Shown: positions 1 through 8,027 of the stretch, piece after piece
Position numbering within the stretch: the stretch's first letter is position 1
Layout of the letters: every line of letters begins with the position of its first letter
Source of the DNA: Streptomyces coryli
GTDB taxonomy: Bacteria > Actinomycetota > Actinomycetes > Streptomycetales > Streptomycetaceae
DNA: 57,495 bases
Reading direction: 5' to 3'
NCBI RefSeq assembly: GCF_011044975.1
Contig: NZ_JAAKZV010000023.1
Span: 1 to 57,495, forward strand
Made by a program: the position numbers and the translations under genes
Notes under the pieces: model-generated
Told to the model about the DNA's origin: nothing
Databases searched by the model: none
What the model saw: only the letters and a program-made list of their open reading frames with translations

Positions 1-1
1 T

Positions 2-2149
2 ACTGATTCGGTGCCGCCGCCGCCCGGGCAGCCGCCCGCCCAGTCGCCCGCACCGAATCAGTACGCCCAGGACCCGCAGACCGGCGAGCCGCAGGCGCAG
101 GATCCGTATGTCCAGGACGCGTATGCGTACGACCCCTACCGCGAGCCGGATCCGCTGACCGACGCCTATTACGACCAGGCCGCGCACCCTCCGCCGCCGC
201 CCGGCAGCCAGCCGCCGGCGCAGCCGCTGTACCAGCAGCCGCCGGCGCCCGAGCACGCTCCCGACCCCCGGCTGTGGGGCCAGGCGCCCGCGCCGGAGCC
301 GGACGGGCCCGGCCGGCATCTGCCGTACGGGGACGCCTCCACCGGCACCATGTACCTCGGCGTCGACGACCTCGTCACCCGCGCCGGCGACCAGCAGCAG
401 GAGCCGGACGCGTTCGCGCACCTCTACCGCGACCAGGGCGCCCACGCCGCACAGCAGCCATACGGGCAGGAGCAGCCGGAGCCCGCGCAGCCGGCGGTGC
501 CCGGCCAGCGCGGCGGCAAGGTGGCGTCCATCGCCAAGTCCAGCGCCGTCATGGCGGCGGGCACGCTCGTTTCACGTGTAACAGGGTTCCTGCGGCAGCT
601 GATGCTCGTCGCGGCGCTCGGCGGCGCCACCCTCAACGACACGTACACCGTCGCGTGGACGCTGCCGACGATGATCTACATCCTGACCATCGGCGGCGGC
701 CTCAACTCCGTCTTCGTGCCGCAGCTGGTCCGCTCGATGAAGGACGACGACGACGGTGGCGAGGCCTTCGCCAACCGGCTGCTGACCATCGTCACCGTCC
801 TCCTCAGCGCGCTCGCCCTCATCGCGTTCTTCGCCGCCCCGCTGCTGGTGCGGCTGCTGTCGACACCAATCGCCAACGACGCGAACGCCAACGCGGTCGC
901 CGTCACCTTCGCCCGCTACTGCCTGCCCACGATCCTCTTCATGGGCATCCACGTGGTGATGGGGCAGATCCTCAACGCCCGCGGCCGCTTCGGCGCCATG
1001 ATGTGGACCCCGGTCCTCAACAACGTCGTCGTCATCGGCACCCTCGCCCTCTTCCTGTGGGTGTACGGGACGAACAGCTCCTCCGGCCTCACCGAGGACA
1101 ACATCCCGCCGGAGGCCGTCCGCCTCCTCGGCGCGGGCACCCTGCTCGGCCTCGTCGTCCAGGCGCTCGCGATGATCCCGTACCTGCGGGAGACCGGCTT
1201 CAAGGTCCGGCCGCGCTTCGACTGGAAGGGCAAGGGCCTCGGCAAGTCCGCGAAGCTCGCCAAGTGGACGGTCCTCTTCGTCCTCGCCAACCAGCTCGGC
1301 AACATCGTCGTCACCCAGCTCGCCACCGCGGCCGGCAAGGCCGCCGGCAAGGAGCACCCCGGCAGCGGCATCACCGCGTACCAGAGCGCTCTGCTGATCT
1401 GGCAGATGCCGCAGGCGATCATCACGGTCTCGGTGATGGCGGCGCTGCTCCCGCGGATCTCCCGGGCGGCCGCCGACGGCGAGTTCGCGGCGGTCCGCGA
1501 TGACATCTCGCACGGGCTGCGCACCTCCGCGGTCGCCATCGTGCCGATCGCCTTCGGTCTGCTCGCTCTCGGCGTGCCGATGTGTCTGCTGATGTTCGGC
1601 TCCGCCGGCCACGACACCGCCCGGTCCTTCGGCTACGTCCTGATGGCCTTCGGCCTCGGGCTCATCCCCTTCTCCGTGCAGTACGTCGTCCTCCGCGGCT
1701 TCTACGCGTACGAGGACACCCGGACGCCCTTCTACAACACCCTGATCGTCGCCGCGGTCTCCGCGGGCGTCTCAGCGATCGCCTACGTGCTGCTGCCCGA
1801 CCAGTTCGCCGTCGCCGGCATGGCCGCCGCCTACGGGCTCGCCTACGCGGTCGGCGTGGGCGTCGCCTGGGCCCGGCTCAAGAAGCGCACCGGCGGCGAT
1901 CTCGACGGCGCCCGCGTCGTCCGCACTTACGCCCGCCTGTGTTTCGCCAGCATTCCGGCGGCGCTCATCAGCGGCATGCTTTCCTGGGTGATCCTCGGAG
2001 CGCTCGGAGACGGATTCTTCTCGGCCCTCGCCGCCACCGTCGTCGGTGGGGCCGTGCTCCTCGCAGTCTTCTACGTGGCCGCCAAGCGGCTGCGGGTCGA
2101 GGAGCTCAACACACTGGTCGGGATGGTGCGCGGCCGCCTCGGCCGCTAA
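2..2149 (+). CDS. murJ: Lipid II flippase MurJ (MviN), 5' end outside window
   Basis: MurJ flips lipid II across the cytoplasmic membrane during peptidoglycan synthesis. The reading frame is already open at base 2 with no stop upstream. A GTG at 11 could be read as a start, but the first ~165 residues are a Pro/Gln/Tyr-rich cytosolic extension typical of actinobacterial MurJ, so the true start is probably upstream. The membrane part begins near nt 510 with the family sequence SRVTGFLRQ (nt 570-600) and continues through about 14 hydrophobic segments to the TAA at 2147-2149. The pseudokinase found fused to MurJ in mycobacteria is absent here and is encoded by the next gene. A one-mismatch parS sequence lies inside the coding region at 569-582. 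Confidence 0.93.
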   Translation, partial: TDSVPPPPGQPPAQSPAPNQYAQDPQTGEPQAQDPYVQDAYAYDPYREPDPLTDAYYDQAAHPPPPPGSQPPAQPLYQQPPAPEHAPDPRLWGQAPAPEPDGPGRHLPYGDASTGTMYLGVDDLVTRAGDQQQEPDAFAHLYRDQGAHAAQQPYGQEQPEPAQPAVPGQRGGKVASIAKSSAVMAAGTLVSRVTGFLRQLMLVAALGGATLNDTYTVAWTLPTMIYILTIGGGLNSVFVPQLVRSMKDDDDGGEAFANRLLTIVTVLLSALALIAFFAAPLLVRLLSTPIANDANANAVAVTFARYCLPTILFMGIHVVMGQILNARGRFGAMMWTPVLNNVVVIGTLALFLWVYGTNSSSGLTEDNIPPEAVRLLGAGTLLGLVVQALAMIPYLRETGFKVRPRFDWKGKGLGKSAKLAKWTVLFVLANQLGNIVVTQLATAAGKAAGKEHPGSGITAYQSALLIWQMPQAIITVSVMAALLPRISRAAADGEFAAVRDDISHGLRTSAVAIVPIAFGLLALGVPMCLLMFGSAGHDTARSFGYVLMAFGLGLIPFSVQYVVLRGFYAYEDTRTPFYNTLIVAAVSAGVSAIAYVLLPDQFAVAGMAAAYGLAYAVGVGVAWARLKKRTGGDLDGARVVRTYARLCFASIPAALISGMLSWVILGALGDGFFSALAATVVGGAVLLAVFYVAAKRLRVEELNTLVGMVRGRLGR
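569..582. promoter_or_regulatory. Degenerate parS-like site within murJ
   Basis: GTTTCACGTGTAAC differs from the Streptomyces parS palindrome GTTTCACGTGAAAC at one base. It encodes VSRV inside the conserved SRVTG start of MurJ, so protein conservation alone could explain the match. Whether ParB binds it is unknown. Confidence 0.35.
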
Positions 2150-2269
2150 AAGCGGGGTATACGCGCAACCATCGGCAGCCACCGCGTGTCGTGCTTAACG
2201 GCAACGTGTGGGCACAATTGTCTTGGCTCGTGGCGGTGACGCACATGGAATGGGGAGGCTGGAACGACG

Positions 2270-3904
2270 GTGGCGGATCGTAGTACGGCGGCCGTCGACG
2301 ACGCGGCAGGTGGCAAGGACCCGGTGAGTGACGCGGAGGGGAACGGCGGCGCGGACGAGGCCTCGGAGAATCCGTCGCCACCCGAGCTGCACAGTGGCCA
2401 CAAGCTGGCCGGGCGCTACCGCCTCGAAGAATGCCTCACCCGTCTGGATGGATTCAGCAGTTGGCGGGCGGTGGACGAAAAGCTGCGCCGCGCCGTCGGC
2501 GTCCACGTGCTGCCGGCCGAACACCCGCGTGCCCGCCCGGTGCTCGCCGCGGCCCGTTCCTCGGCGCTGCTCGGTGACCCGCGCTTCGTGCAAGTCCTCG
2601 ATGCCGTCGAGGAGGAGCAGCTCGTCTACGTCGTCCACGAGTGGCTCCCCGACGCCACCGAGCTGTCCACGCTGCTCGCCACCGGCCAGCCGCTTGAGCC
2701 GCACGACGCCTATCAGCTCGTCAGCCAGATCTCCCAGGCCGTCGCCGCGGCCCACCGGGAGGGTCTGGCCCACCTGGCTCTGACCCCCGCTTCGGTGCTG
2801 CGCACCTCGTCCGGCCAGTACCGCATCCGCGGCCTGGCCATCCTCGCCGCCCTGCGCGGCCTCAGCTCGGACCACCCGCAGCGCGACGACACGGAAGCGA
2901 TCGGCGCCCTCCTCTACGCCGGGCTCACCGGCCGCTGGCCGTACGAGGACGACGCGTACGGACTCAGCGGGCTGCCCAAGCAGGTCGGGCTGATCGCGCC
3001 GGACCAGGTGCGTGCCGGCGTGCACCGCGGCCTGTCCGAGCTCGCCATGCGGGCGCTGGTCAACGACGGCGCCACCCCCTCCCGGCTGGAGCCGCCGTGC
3101 ACCACGCCCGAGGAGCTCGCCGAGGCCGTCGCCGCGATGCCGCGGATCCGGCCGCCGGAGACCCACTACAGCCTGCCGCCGCGCGGCGGGCGGACGACCT
3201 ATCAGCAGGGCTCGTACGCCCGCCCGGGCGCGAACGGCCCGGGTGGACGTCCCGGCATCGGGGCCCAGGCGGCCGCGGCGCCGCCCGCGCTGCCCGGCCG
3301 CACCGGCAAGGCGGTCAAGTGGAGCGTCTCGGGGCTGCTGATCGCCGCGCTGGCCCTCGGCAGCTGGCAGCTCGCCGACACGCTCATGAACCAGGGGACG
3401 TCGTCCGACGACTCCGGCCAGACGCAGGGCAACGACGACCCGGGCGGCAAGGACGGCAAGCCCATCGCCATCGAGAAGGTGAAGGACTTCGACCCGCCCA
3501 CTCCGGGCAACGGCGAGGAGAACCCCGAGCGGACCGGCAATGCCATCGACGGGGATGCCGGCACCTTCTGGCAGACCCAGTGGTACACCTCCGCGAAGTT
3601 CGGCAATCTCAAGCCGGGCGTCGGCCTCATCCTGGATCTCGGCAAGGTCCAGCGGGTGGGGAGCGTCGACGTGAAGGCCATCGGCGACACCAAGCTCCAG
3701 GCGATGGCGGCACCGAAGAGCGCCTCGGCCATGCCCACGTCCCTGGACGGCTTCACACGTATTGCGAGTGGTAACGGAACCGATGTCACGCTGAGGCCGA
3801 AGAAGGCTGTCATGACGCGGTACGTTCTTGTCTGGCTCACCGAGCTGCCGCAGAACAACGGTGAGTTCCGCGGCAAGATCTCGGATATCAAGGTCAAGGA
3901 CTGA
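2270..3904 (+). CDS. Membrane pseudokinase with extracytoplasmic discoidin-like domain (MurJ partner)
   Basis: A 544-residue protein. GTG start at 2270 is preceded by GGGAGG (2253-2258). Residues ~45-300 have a Ser/Thr kinase fold, but catalytic residues are missing: the VAIK lysine position is His79 (VGVHVL), the HRDLKPxN loop reads HLALTPASV, and no DFG is present. It should therefore not phosphorylate. A Pro/Gly-rich linker, one membrane segment (~351-370) and an extracytoplasmic region ending in a beta-rich domain (GDAGTFWQTQWYT, LDLGKVQRVGSVDV) follow. That domain resembles discoidin or carbohydrate-binding folds. In Mycobacterium tuberculosis the equivalent pseudokinase and jelly-roll domain are fused to MurJ and bind the FHA protein FhaA once phosphorylated by PknB. 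FhaA and PknB homologues are encoded near the right end of this window, so a similar regulatory role is inferred. Confidence 0.82.
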   Translation: MADRSTAAVDDAAGGKDPVSDAEGNGGADEASENPSPPELHSGHKLAGRYRLEECLTRLDGFSSWRAVDEKLRRAVGVHVLPAEHPRARPVLAAARSSALLGDPRFVQVLDAVEEEQLVYVVHEWLPDATELSTLLATGQPLEPHDAYQLVSQISQAVAAAHREGLAHLALTPASVLRTSSGQYRIRGLAILAALRGLSSDHPQRDDTEAIGALLYAGLTGRWPYEDDAYGLSGLPKQVGLIAPDQVRAGVHRGLSELAMRALVNDGATPSRLEPPCTTPEELAEAVAAMPRIRPPETHYSLPPRGGRTTYQQGSYARPGANGPGGRPGIGAQAAAAPPALPGRTGKAVKWSVSGLLIAALALGSWQLADTLMNQGTSSDDSGQTQGNDDPGGKDGKPIAIEKVKDFDPPTPGNGEENPERTGNAIDGDAGTFWQTQWYTSAKFGNLKPGVGLILDLGKVQRVGSVDVKAIGDTKLQAMAAPKSASAMPTSLDGFTRIASGNGTDVTLRPKKAVMTRYVLVWLTELPQNNGEFRGKISDIKVKD

Positions 3905-3932
3905 CGATGAGCACCAGGGGAGGGGGCAGACG

Positions 3933-4601
3933 GTGGACCACGCCGGCGGCAGCGCCGCGGACGACCGCGAGCTCCTCTCCCGCCACGTCTCCGGTGACCC
4001 CGATGCCTTCGCAGAGATAGTCAGGCGCCACCGCGACCGGCTCTGGGCCGTGGCGCTGCGTACGCTCGGGGACCGCGAGGAAGCCGCTGACGCCCTCCAG
4101 GACGCGCTCGTATCCGCCTACCGGGCCGCCCATACGTTCCGCGGCCAGTCGGCCGTCACAACGTGGCTGCACCGCATCACGGTCAACGCCTGTCTCGACC
4201 GGGCCCGCAAGGCCGCCACCCGCCGCACCTCGCCCGTCGCCGACACCGACCGCTTCGAGCAACTGCTGGAACCCGCCGAGTCGGCCGCCGCCCCCGCAGA
4301 GCGCCGCGACCTCAACCGCGAGCTCCTCGCCGCCCTCGCTACCCTCCCCGCCGAGCAGCGCGCCGCCATCATCCTCGTCGACATGCAGGGGTATCCGGTG
4401 GCCGAGGCGGCTGAGATCCTCGAGACTCCCGTCGGCACGGTGAAGAGCCGGTGCGCCCGCGGCCGGGCCCGGCTGCTGCCGCTGCTGACGCACCTGCGCC
4501 CCAAGCGGAACCAGACGGATGACGCATCCGTCCCACAGACGGCAGGTCCCGCAGATCCGCCGGAGAACAGCATCGTCAAGGGCGGAGGTGAGATCCCGTG
4601 A
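3933..4601 (+). CDS. sigM: ECF RNA polymerase sigma factor SigM
   Basis: A 222-residue ECF sigma factor with only regions 2 and 4. Region 2 (FAEIVRRHRDRLWAVALRTL, then DREEAADALQDALVSAY) binds core polymerase and the -10 element. Region 4 (LPAEQRAAIILVDMQGYPV... VGTVKSRCARGRARLLP) carries the -35-binding helix-turn-helix. GTG at 3933 was chosen because AGGGGAGGGGG lies just upstream (3916-3926); the frame is open farther upstream but overlaps the previous gene. The stop overlaps the next gene's start (GTGA), as expected for a sigma/anti-sigma pair. The position between the MurJ pseudokinase and trxBA matches the SigM locus of Streptomyces and mycobacteria. Confidence 0.9.
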   Translation: MDHAGGSAADDRELLSRHVSGDPDAFAEIVRRHRDRLWAVALRTLGDREEAADALQDALVSAYRAAHTFRGQSAVTTWLHRITVNACLDRARKAATRRTSPVADTDRFEQLLEPAESAAAPAERRDLNRELLAALATLPAEQRAAIILVDMQGYPVAEAAEILETPVGTVKSRCARGRARLLPLLTHLRPKRNQTDDASVPQTAGPADPPENSIVKGGGEIP

Positions 4602-5542
4602 CATCGGAAGCCCACCCGTCCGCCTCCACGGACGGGCACCCGGAGGTCGCGGACATCTCCGCACTCGCCGAGGGACTGCTCCCGCCAGAGCAGAGCAGCG
4701 CTGTGCGCGCGCATCTCGCGGAGTGCGATGTCTGCGCGGACATCGAAGCCTCGCTGGATGAGATCCGCGGACTGCTCGGCAATCTGCCGGGTCCGGCCGC
4801 CATGCCGGAGGACATCGCCACCCGTATCGACGCGGCGCTGGCCGCCGAGGCGCTTGTTTCACGTGAAACGGCGTCGGGGCCGGATGCGGTTTCACGTGAA
4901 ACGGAGGACGAGCCGAGCGCTGTTTCACGTGAAACGACGACCGGGCTGCCCCGACCGCGCACCGCGGACCGTCCCGCCGGCCACGCCTCCGCTTCGACCC
5001 GACCCGGACGATCGCACCCGGGAGGAAAGCAACGAGGACGTGGCGCCCGGCTCGCATTGAGCGTCGCCGCCTCCGTCGCAGTCATCGCCGGCGGCGTCTG
5101 GCTGGGGTCCGTCGCAGTGGACGGAGCCGGAGGTGGATCCAGCGACGACGCAGGAGTCGCGAAGGAGGGCGCAGCGAGCGGCAAGATGGCGCCGTCCATC
5201 TCGCGCGCGGAACTGGGCGACAGGGTCAAGACCCTCCTCGAGGCGCCCGACAACGACACCCTTGAAGGCAGCGGCGATGCCACCGTCAAGGGGACGCCCA
5301 AGGGCGAGGATCACCGCGACGCACCTGTCGTACCCACCTGCATCCGTGACGTGATCCACCGCTCCGAGCAACCGGTCGCCGTCAACGAGAACACCATCCG
5401 GGGCCAGCAGATCTACGTCGTCGTGCTGCCGCACCCCGGCGACCGCGCACAGGTCGACGCGTACGCCGTCTCGGCCATCTGTGTCACCGAGCCGGGAACC
5501 CCTTCCGAGCTGCTGCAGAAGTCCACCTACCCGCGCCCGTAG
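4598..5542 (+). CDS. rsmA: Anti-sigma factor for SigM, single-pass membrane protein
   Basis: A 314-residue protein. GTG 4598 overlaps the sigM stop and is preceded by GGCGGAGGTGAG. The N-terminal anti-sigma domain has the zinc-type HxxxCxxC motif (HLAECDVC, about residues 39-46), which in this family holds the sigma factor inactive at the membrane. A linker, one membrane segment (~151-173) and an extracytoplasmic domain with several Cys follow. The linker carries a curious 11-residue repeat, VSRET x3 (nt 4856-4935), which is the translation of three perfect parS sites. The partner is inferred from overlap with sigM. The symbol follows S. coelicolor usage for this locus. Confidence 0.85.
   Translation: MTSEAHPSASTDGHPEVADISALAEGLLPPEQSSAVRAHLAECDVCADIEASLDEIRGLLGNLPGPAAMPEDIATRIDAALAAEALVSRETASGPDAVSRETEDEPSAVSRETTTGLPRPRTADRPAGHASASTRPGRSHPGGKQRGRGARLALSVAASVAVIAGGVWLGSVAVDGAGGGSSDDAGVAKEGAASGKMAPSISRAELGDRVKTLLEAPDNDTLEGSGDATVKGTPKGEDHRDAPVVPTCIRDVIHRSEQPVAVNENTIRGQQIYVVVLPHPGDRAQVDAYAVSAICVTEPGTPSELLQKSTYPRP
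4856..4935. promoter_or_regulatory. Triple parS cluster inside the anti-sigma gene
   Basis: Three perfect copies of GTTTCACGTGAAAC lie at 4856-4869, 4889-4902 and 4922-4935. They are spaced exactly 33 bp apart, i.e. 11 codons, so each copy is read as VSRET. parS is bound by ParB, which spreads and loads SMC to organise the origin region. The site is about 12 kb from oriC and about 3 kb from parAB. Confidence 0.93.
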
Positions 5543-5560
5543 CCGTGGCGTGCGGCACCG

Positions 5561-5586
5561 GGAATGCCCGGGCCGTAGGATCCGTT
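5561..5586 (+). promoter_or_regulatory. SigR-type promoter of trxBA
   Basis: GGAAT at 5561-5565 and GTT at 5584-5586 are separated by exactly 18 bp, matching the GGAAT-N18-GTT consensus for the thiol-stress sigma factor SigR. The trxB start lies about 70 nt downstream. Control of trxBA by SigR is established in S. coelicolor; here it is inferred from the motif. Confidence 0.82.
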
Positions 5587-5657
5587 GGGTGGGGTGGAAG
5601 CCGCACCAAGTAGCGAAAAGATCGACAGCTGCCCGGCAGGAGACAAGGAAGATTCCC

Positions 5658-6638
5658 GTGAGCGACGTCCGCAACGTGATCATCATCGGCTCGGGGCCCG
5701 CGGGATACACCGCGGCGCTCTATACCGCCCGCGCGGCTCTTCAGCCCCTCGTCTTCGAGGGAGCTGTCACCGCCGGCGGCGCGCTGATGAACACCACCGA
5801 CGTGGAGAACTTCCCCGGTTTCCGGGACGGCATCATGGGGCCGGACCTCATGGACAACATGCGGGCCCAGGCGGAGCGCTTCGGCGCCGAGCTGGTGCCG
5901 GACGACATCGTCTCCGCCGACCTGACGGGGGAGATCAAGACGGTGACCGACACCGCGGGCACCGTCCACCGCGCGAAGACCGTGATCGTCTCCACCGGCT
6001 CCCAGCACCGCAAGCTCGGGCTGCCGCGTGAGGACGAGCTCTCCGGCCGCGGCATCTCCTGGTGCGCGACCTGTGACGGCTTCTTCTTCCGCGACCAGGA
6101 CATCGTCGTGGTGGGCGGCGGCGACACCGCCATGGAGGAGGCCACCTTCCTCTCCCGCTTCGCCAAGTCCGTGACGGTCGTCCACCGTCGGGACGAGCTT
6201 CGTGCCAGCAAGGCCATGCAGGAGCGCGCCTTCGCCGACCCGAAGATCTCGTTCATCTGGGACAGCGAGGTCACCGAGATCCACGGCGAGAACAAGCTCT
6301 CCGGCCTCACGCTGCGGAACGTGAAGACGGACGAGAAGTCCGAGATCGCGGTGACGGGTCTGTTCATCGCCATCGGACACGACCCGCGGACGGAACTCTT
6401 CACCGGCCAGCTGGACCTGGATGACGAGGGCTACCTGACGGTGGACGCGCCCTCGACCCGCACCAACATCCCTGGGGTGTTCGCTGCGGGCGACGTCGTC
6501 GACCACACCTACCGCCAGGCGATCACCGCCGCCGGCACGGGCTGCTCCGCCGCCCTGGACGCCGAGCGCTTCCTCGCCGCCCTCATGGACGGTGAGAAGA
6601 CCGCCGAGCCGGAGAAGACGGCCGCCTCCGCCGTCTGA
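5658..6638 (+). CDS. trxB: Thioredoxin reductase (NADPH)
   Basis: A 326-residue FAD/NADPH flavoprotein that reduces thioredoxin. The GTG start at 5658 has AGGAGACAAGGAAG upstream. The FAD-binding GSGPAG is at residues 11-16, the redox-active CATC disulphide at Cys136/Cys139, the NADPH-binding [10 protein letters not shown] follows, and a second FAD motif ([10 protein letters not shown]) lies near the C terminus. Length and motif order are those of low-molecular-weight bacterial TrxB. It is followed after 44 nt by trxA, with which it forms an operon behind the SigR-type promoter. Confidence 0.97.
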   Translation: MSDVRNVIIIGSGPAGYTAALYTARAALQPLVFEGAVTAGGALMNTTDVENFPGFRDGIMGPDLMDNMRAQAERFGAELVPDDIVSADLTGEIKTVTDTAGTVHRAKTVIVSTGSQHRKLGLPREDELSGRGISWCATCDGFFFRDQDIVVVGGGDTAMEEATFLSRFAKSVTVVHRRDELRASKAMQERAFADPKISFIWDSEVTEIHGENKLSGLTLRNVKTDEKSEIAVTGLFIAIGHDPRTELFTGQLDLDDEGYLTVDAPSTRTNIPGVFAAGDVVDHTYRQAITAAGTGCSAALDAERFLAALMDGEKTAEPEKTAASAV

Positions 6639-6682
6639 TCCACCCACCCCGCCAGCGCAACACCCGAGGTAAGGAGAACACC

Positions 6683-7012
6683 ATGGCCGGTGCCACGGTC
6701 ACCGCAACCGACGCAGACTTCGAGGAGAAGGTCCTCAAGAGCGACAAGCCTGTGCTGGTCGACTTCTGGGCCGCCTGGTGCGGTCCGTGCCGCCAGATCG
6801 CCCCGTCGCTCGAGGCCATCGCCGCGGAGAACCCCGAGAAGATCACCGTCGTCAAGCTGAACATCGACGAGAACCCGGCGACCGCCGCGAAGTACGGCAT
6901 CATGTCGATCCCGACGATGAACGTCTACAAGGGCGGCGACGTCGTGAAGACGATCGTCGGTGCGAAGCCGAAGGCCGCGCTGGAGCGCGATCTCGCCGAC
7001 TTCATCGGCTGA
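6683..7012 (+). CDS. trxA: Thioredoxin
   Basis: A 109-residue cytosolic disulphide reductase. The active site WCGPC has the redox cysteines Cys33 and Cys36. The conserved cis-Pro region reads IMSIPTMNVYKGG. ATG at 6683 is preceded by GAGGTAAGGAGAAC. It is the second gene of the trxBA operon. The transcript probably ends at the hairpin at 7047-7082, after a parS site. Confidence 0.97.
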   Translation: MAGATVTATDADFEEKVLKSDKPVLVDFWAAWCGPCRQIAPSLEAIAAENPEKITVVKLNIDENPATAAKYGIMSIPTMNVYKGGDVVKTIVGAKPKAALERDLADFIG

Positions 7013-7020
7013 TTTCCGCG

Positions 7021-7040
7021 TGTGTTTCACGTGAAACACA
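7021..7040. promoter_or_regulatory. parS site downstream of trxA
   Basis: The core GTTTCACGTGAAAC at 7024-7037 is extended to a perfect 20-bp palindrome (7021-7040). It lies between the trxA stop and its terminator. ParB binding is expected from the sequence. Confidence 0.93.
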
Positions 7041-7046
7041 CGCCAA

Positions 7047-7082
7047 GAAGGGCCCGATCCCCAGCTGGGGGTCGGGCCCTTC
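7047..7082. terminator. Bidirectional terminator between trxA and the GNAT gene
   Basis: Perfect 11-bp arms (7047-7057 and 7072-7082), with further pairing in the loop, lie between the convergent trxA and acetyltransferase genes. There is no real T tract, as is usual in Streptomyces. Confidence 0.75.
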
Positions 7083-7136
7083 CGTTTGCCTGCCCTGATA
7101 TGCCCCTGTATGCCCGCCTGAGCGCCCGGCAGCCCT

Positions 7137-7754
7137 TCAGAGGGGTCGGAGGACCGGATCCTTCTGAACGGCCCCGAGAAGCTTGTCCAGCGCCAGCTCG
7201 ACGTCCTCCTTCCAGGAGAGCGTCGTCCGCAGCTCGAGCCGCAGCCGTGGATAGCGCGGATGCTGCCGTACGGTCTTGAAGCCCACGGCGGCCAGATACT
7301 CGGCAGGAAGCACACAGGCCGGCTCCCGCCACTGCGCATCACCGAAGGCCTCGATCGCCTTCACGCCCCGCCGGAGCAGATCCTTCGCCACCGTCTGCAC
7401 GAGCACCCGACCCAGCCCCTGCCCCTGATAGCCCGGCATCAGCCAGGCCGTCATCAGCTGGACGGCATCGCCCGACACCGGGCTCGTCGGGAAGGCGGTG
7501 GAACGCGGGACATACGCGGGCGGTGCGTACATCACGAAGCCCGCCGGCACGTCGTCGACATAGACGACCCGGCCGCAGGACCCCCACTCCAGCAGCACAC
7601 CGGAGATCCAGGCTTCCTTCTCCAGCTCCGGACGGCCGGCCTTTACCGCGGCTTCTCCGCTGACAGGATCGAGCTCCCAGAAGACACAGGATCTGCACCG
7701 CTTGGGGACGTCAGGAAGGTTGTCGAGCGTAAGCGGCGCGAGACGTCGCCCCAT
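7137..7754 (-). CDS. GNAT-family N-acetyltransferase
   Basis: A 205-residue protein. The acetyl-CoA-binding motif A is visible as MPGYQGQGLGRVLVQTVAKDL. An N-terminal KRCRSCVFWE segment has a Cys pair. The substrate is unknown. ATG at 7754 has the strong ribosome-binding site GGGAGGAGAGG. The frame is open upstream to 7958 but without a comparable site. The gene is convergent with trxA and lies downstream of a small ORF whose predicted 3' end overlaps it in another frame. Confidence 0.85.
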   Translation of the reverse strand: MGRRLAPLTLDNLPDVPKRCRSCVFWELDPVSGEAAVKAGRPELEKEAWISGVLLEWGSCGRVVYVDDVPAGFVMYAPPAYVPRSTAFPTSPVSGDAVQLMTAWLMPGYQGQGLGRVLVQTVAKDLLRRGVKAIEAFGDAQWREPACVLPAEYLAAVGFKTVRQHPRYPRLRLELRTTLSWKEDVELALDKLLGAVQKDPVLRPL

Positions 7755-7894
7755 GAATTGCGTTCCTCTCCTCCCGGAGCACCTCGCGCAGCGGCCAAGG
7801 CGCCTCGCTCGCGGATCAGACTGCCAATGAACCCGCTCACGGCACCCAGGCCGAGGCCCACGGTTACCAGTCCGGTGCGGCTCACCGTTCGCAT
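7643..7894 (-). CDS. Small hydrophobic-N-terminus protein, hypothetical
   Basis: An 83-residue ORF beginning MRTVSRTGLVTVGLGLGAVSG, a basic start plus a hydrophobic stretch like a membrane anchor or signal peptide. Its ATG at 7894 has a strong ribosome-binding site (GGAGGGGGG about 8 nt upstream). The last ~110 nt overlap the acetyltransferase gene in another frame and encode low-complexity sequence. Translation of the start is therefore well supported, but the 3' half may not be conserved. It could be a leader peptide coupled to the GNAT gene. Function unknown. Confidence 0.45.
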   Translation of the reverse strand: MRTVSRTGLVTVGLGLGAVSGFIGSLIRERGALAAARGAPGGEERNSWGDVSRRLRSTTFLTSPSGADPVSSGSSILSAEKPR

Positions 7895-7965
7895 GGCCGT
7901 CCCCCCTCCACACGCCTACGCATCGTATCGAGGGGATGACTGCGGCGTTACCCACCACAACGTAA

Positions 7966-7997
7966 AGAGCGGGTCGTGTACGTACACGACCCGCTCT
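7966..7997. terminator. Perfect 32-bp palindromic terminator after parB
   Basis: Two 16-nt arms (7966-7981 and 7982-7997) form an exact inverted repeat just beyond the parB stop. It ends parAB transcription and separates it from the small ORF/GNAT unit downstream on the same strand. Confidence 0.75.
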
Positions 7998-8027
7998 CCG
8001 CCCTCAGCCCCCTGCAAGGGGCCGGGC

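Noticed and set aside
569-582. parS-like site in murJ as a functional ParB site
   Set aside because: The sequence encodes the conserved MurJ motif SRVTG, which alone can give the match, and one base differs from consensus. Kept only as a low-confidence feature.
4856-4935. Regularly spaced repeats that look like a tiny CRISPR array
   Set aside because: The 14-bp units are palindromic parS sites with 19-bp coding spacers; no cas genes are present and repeats are too short.
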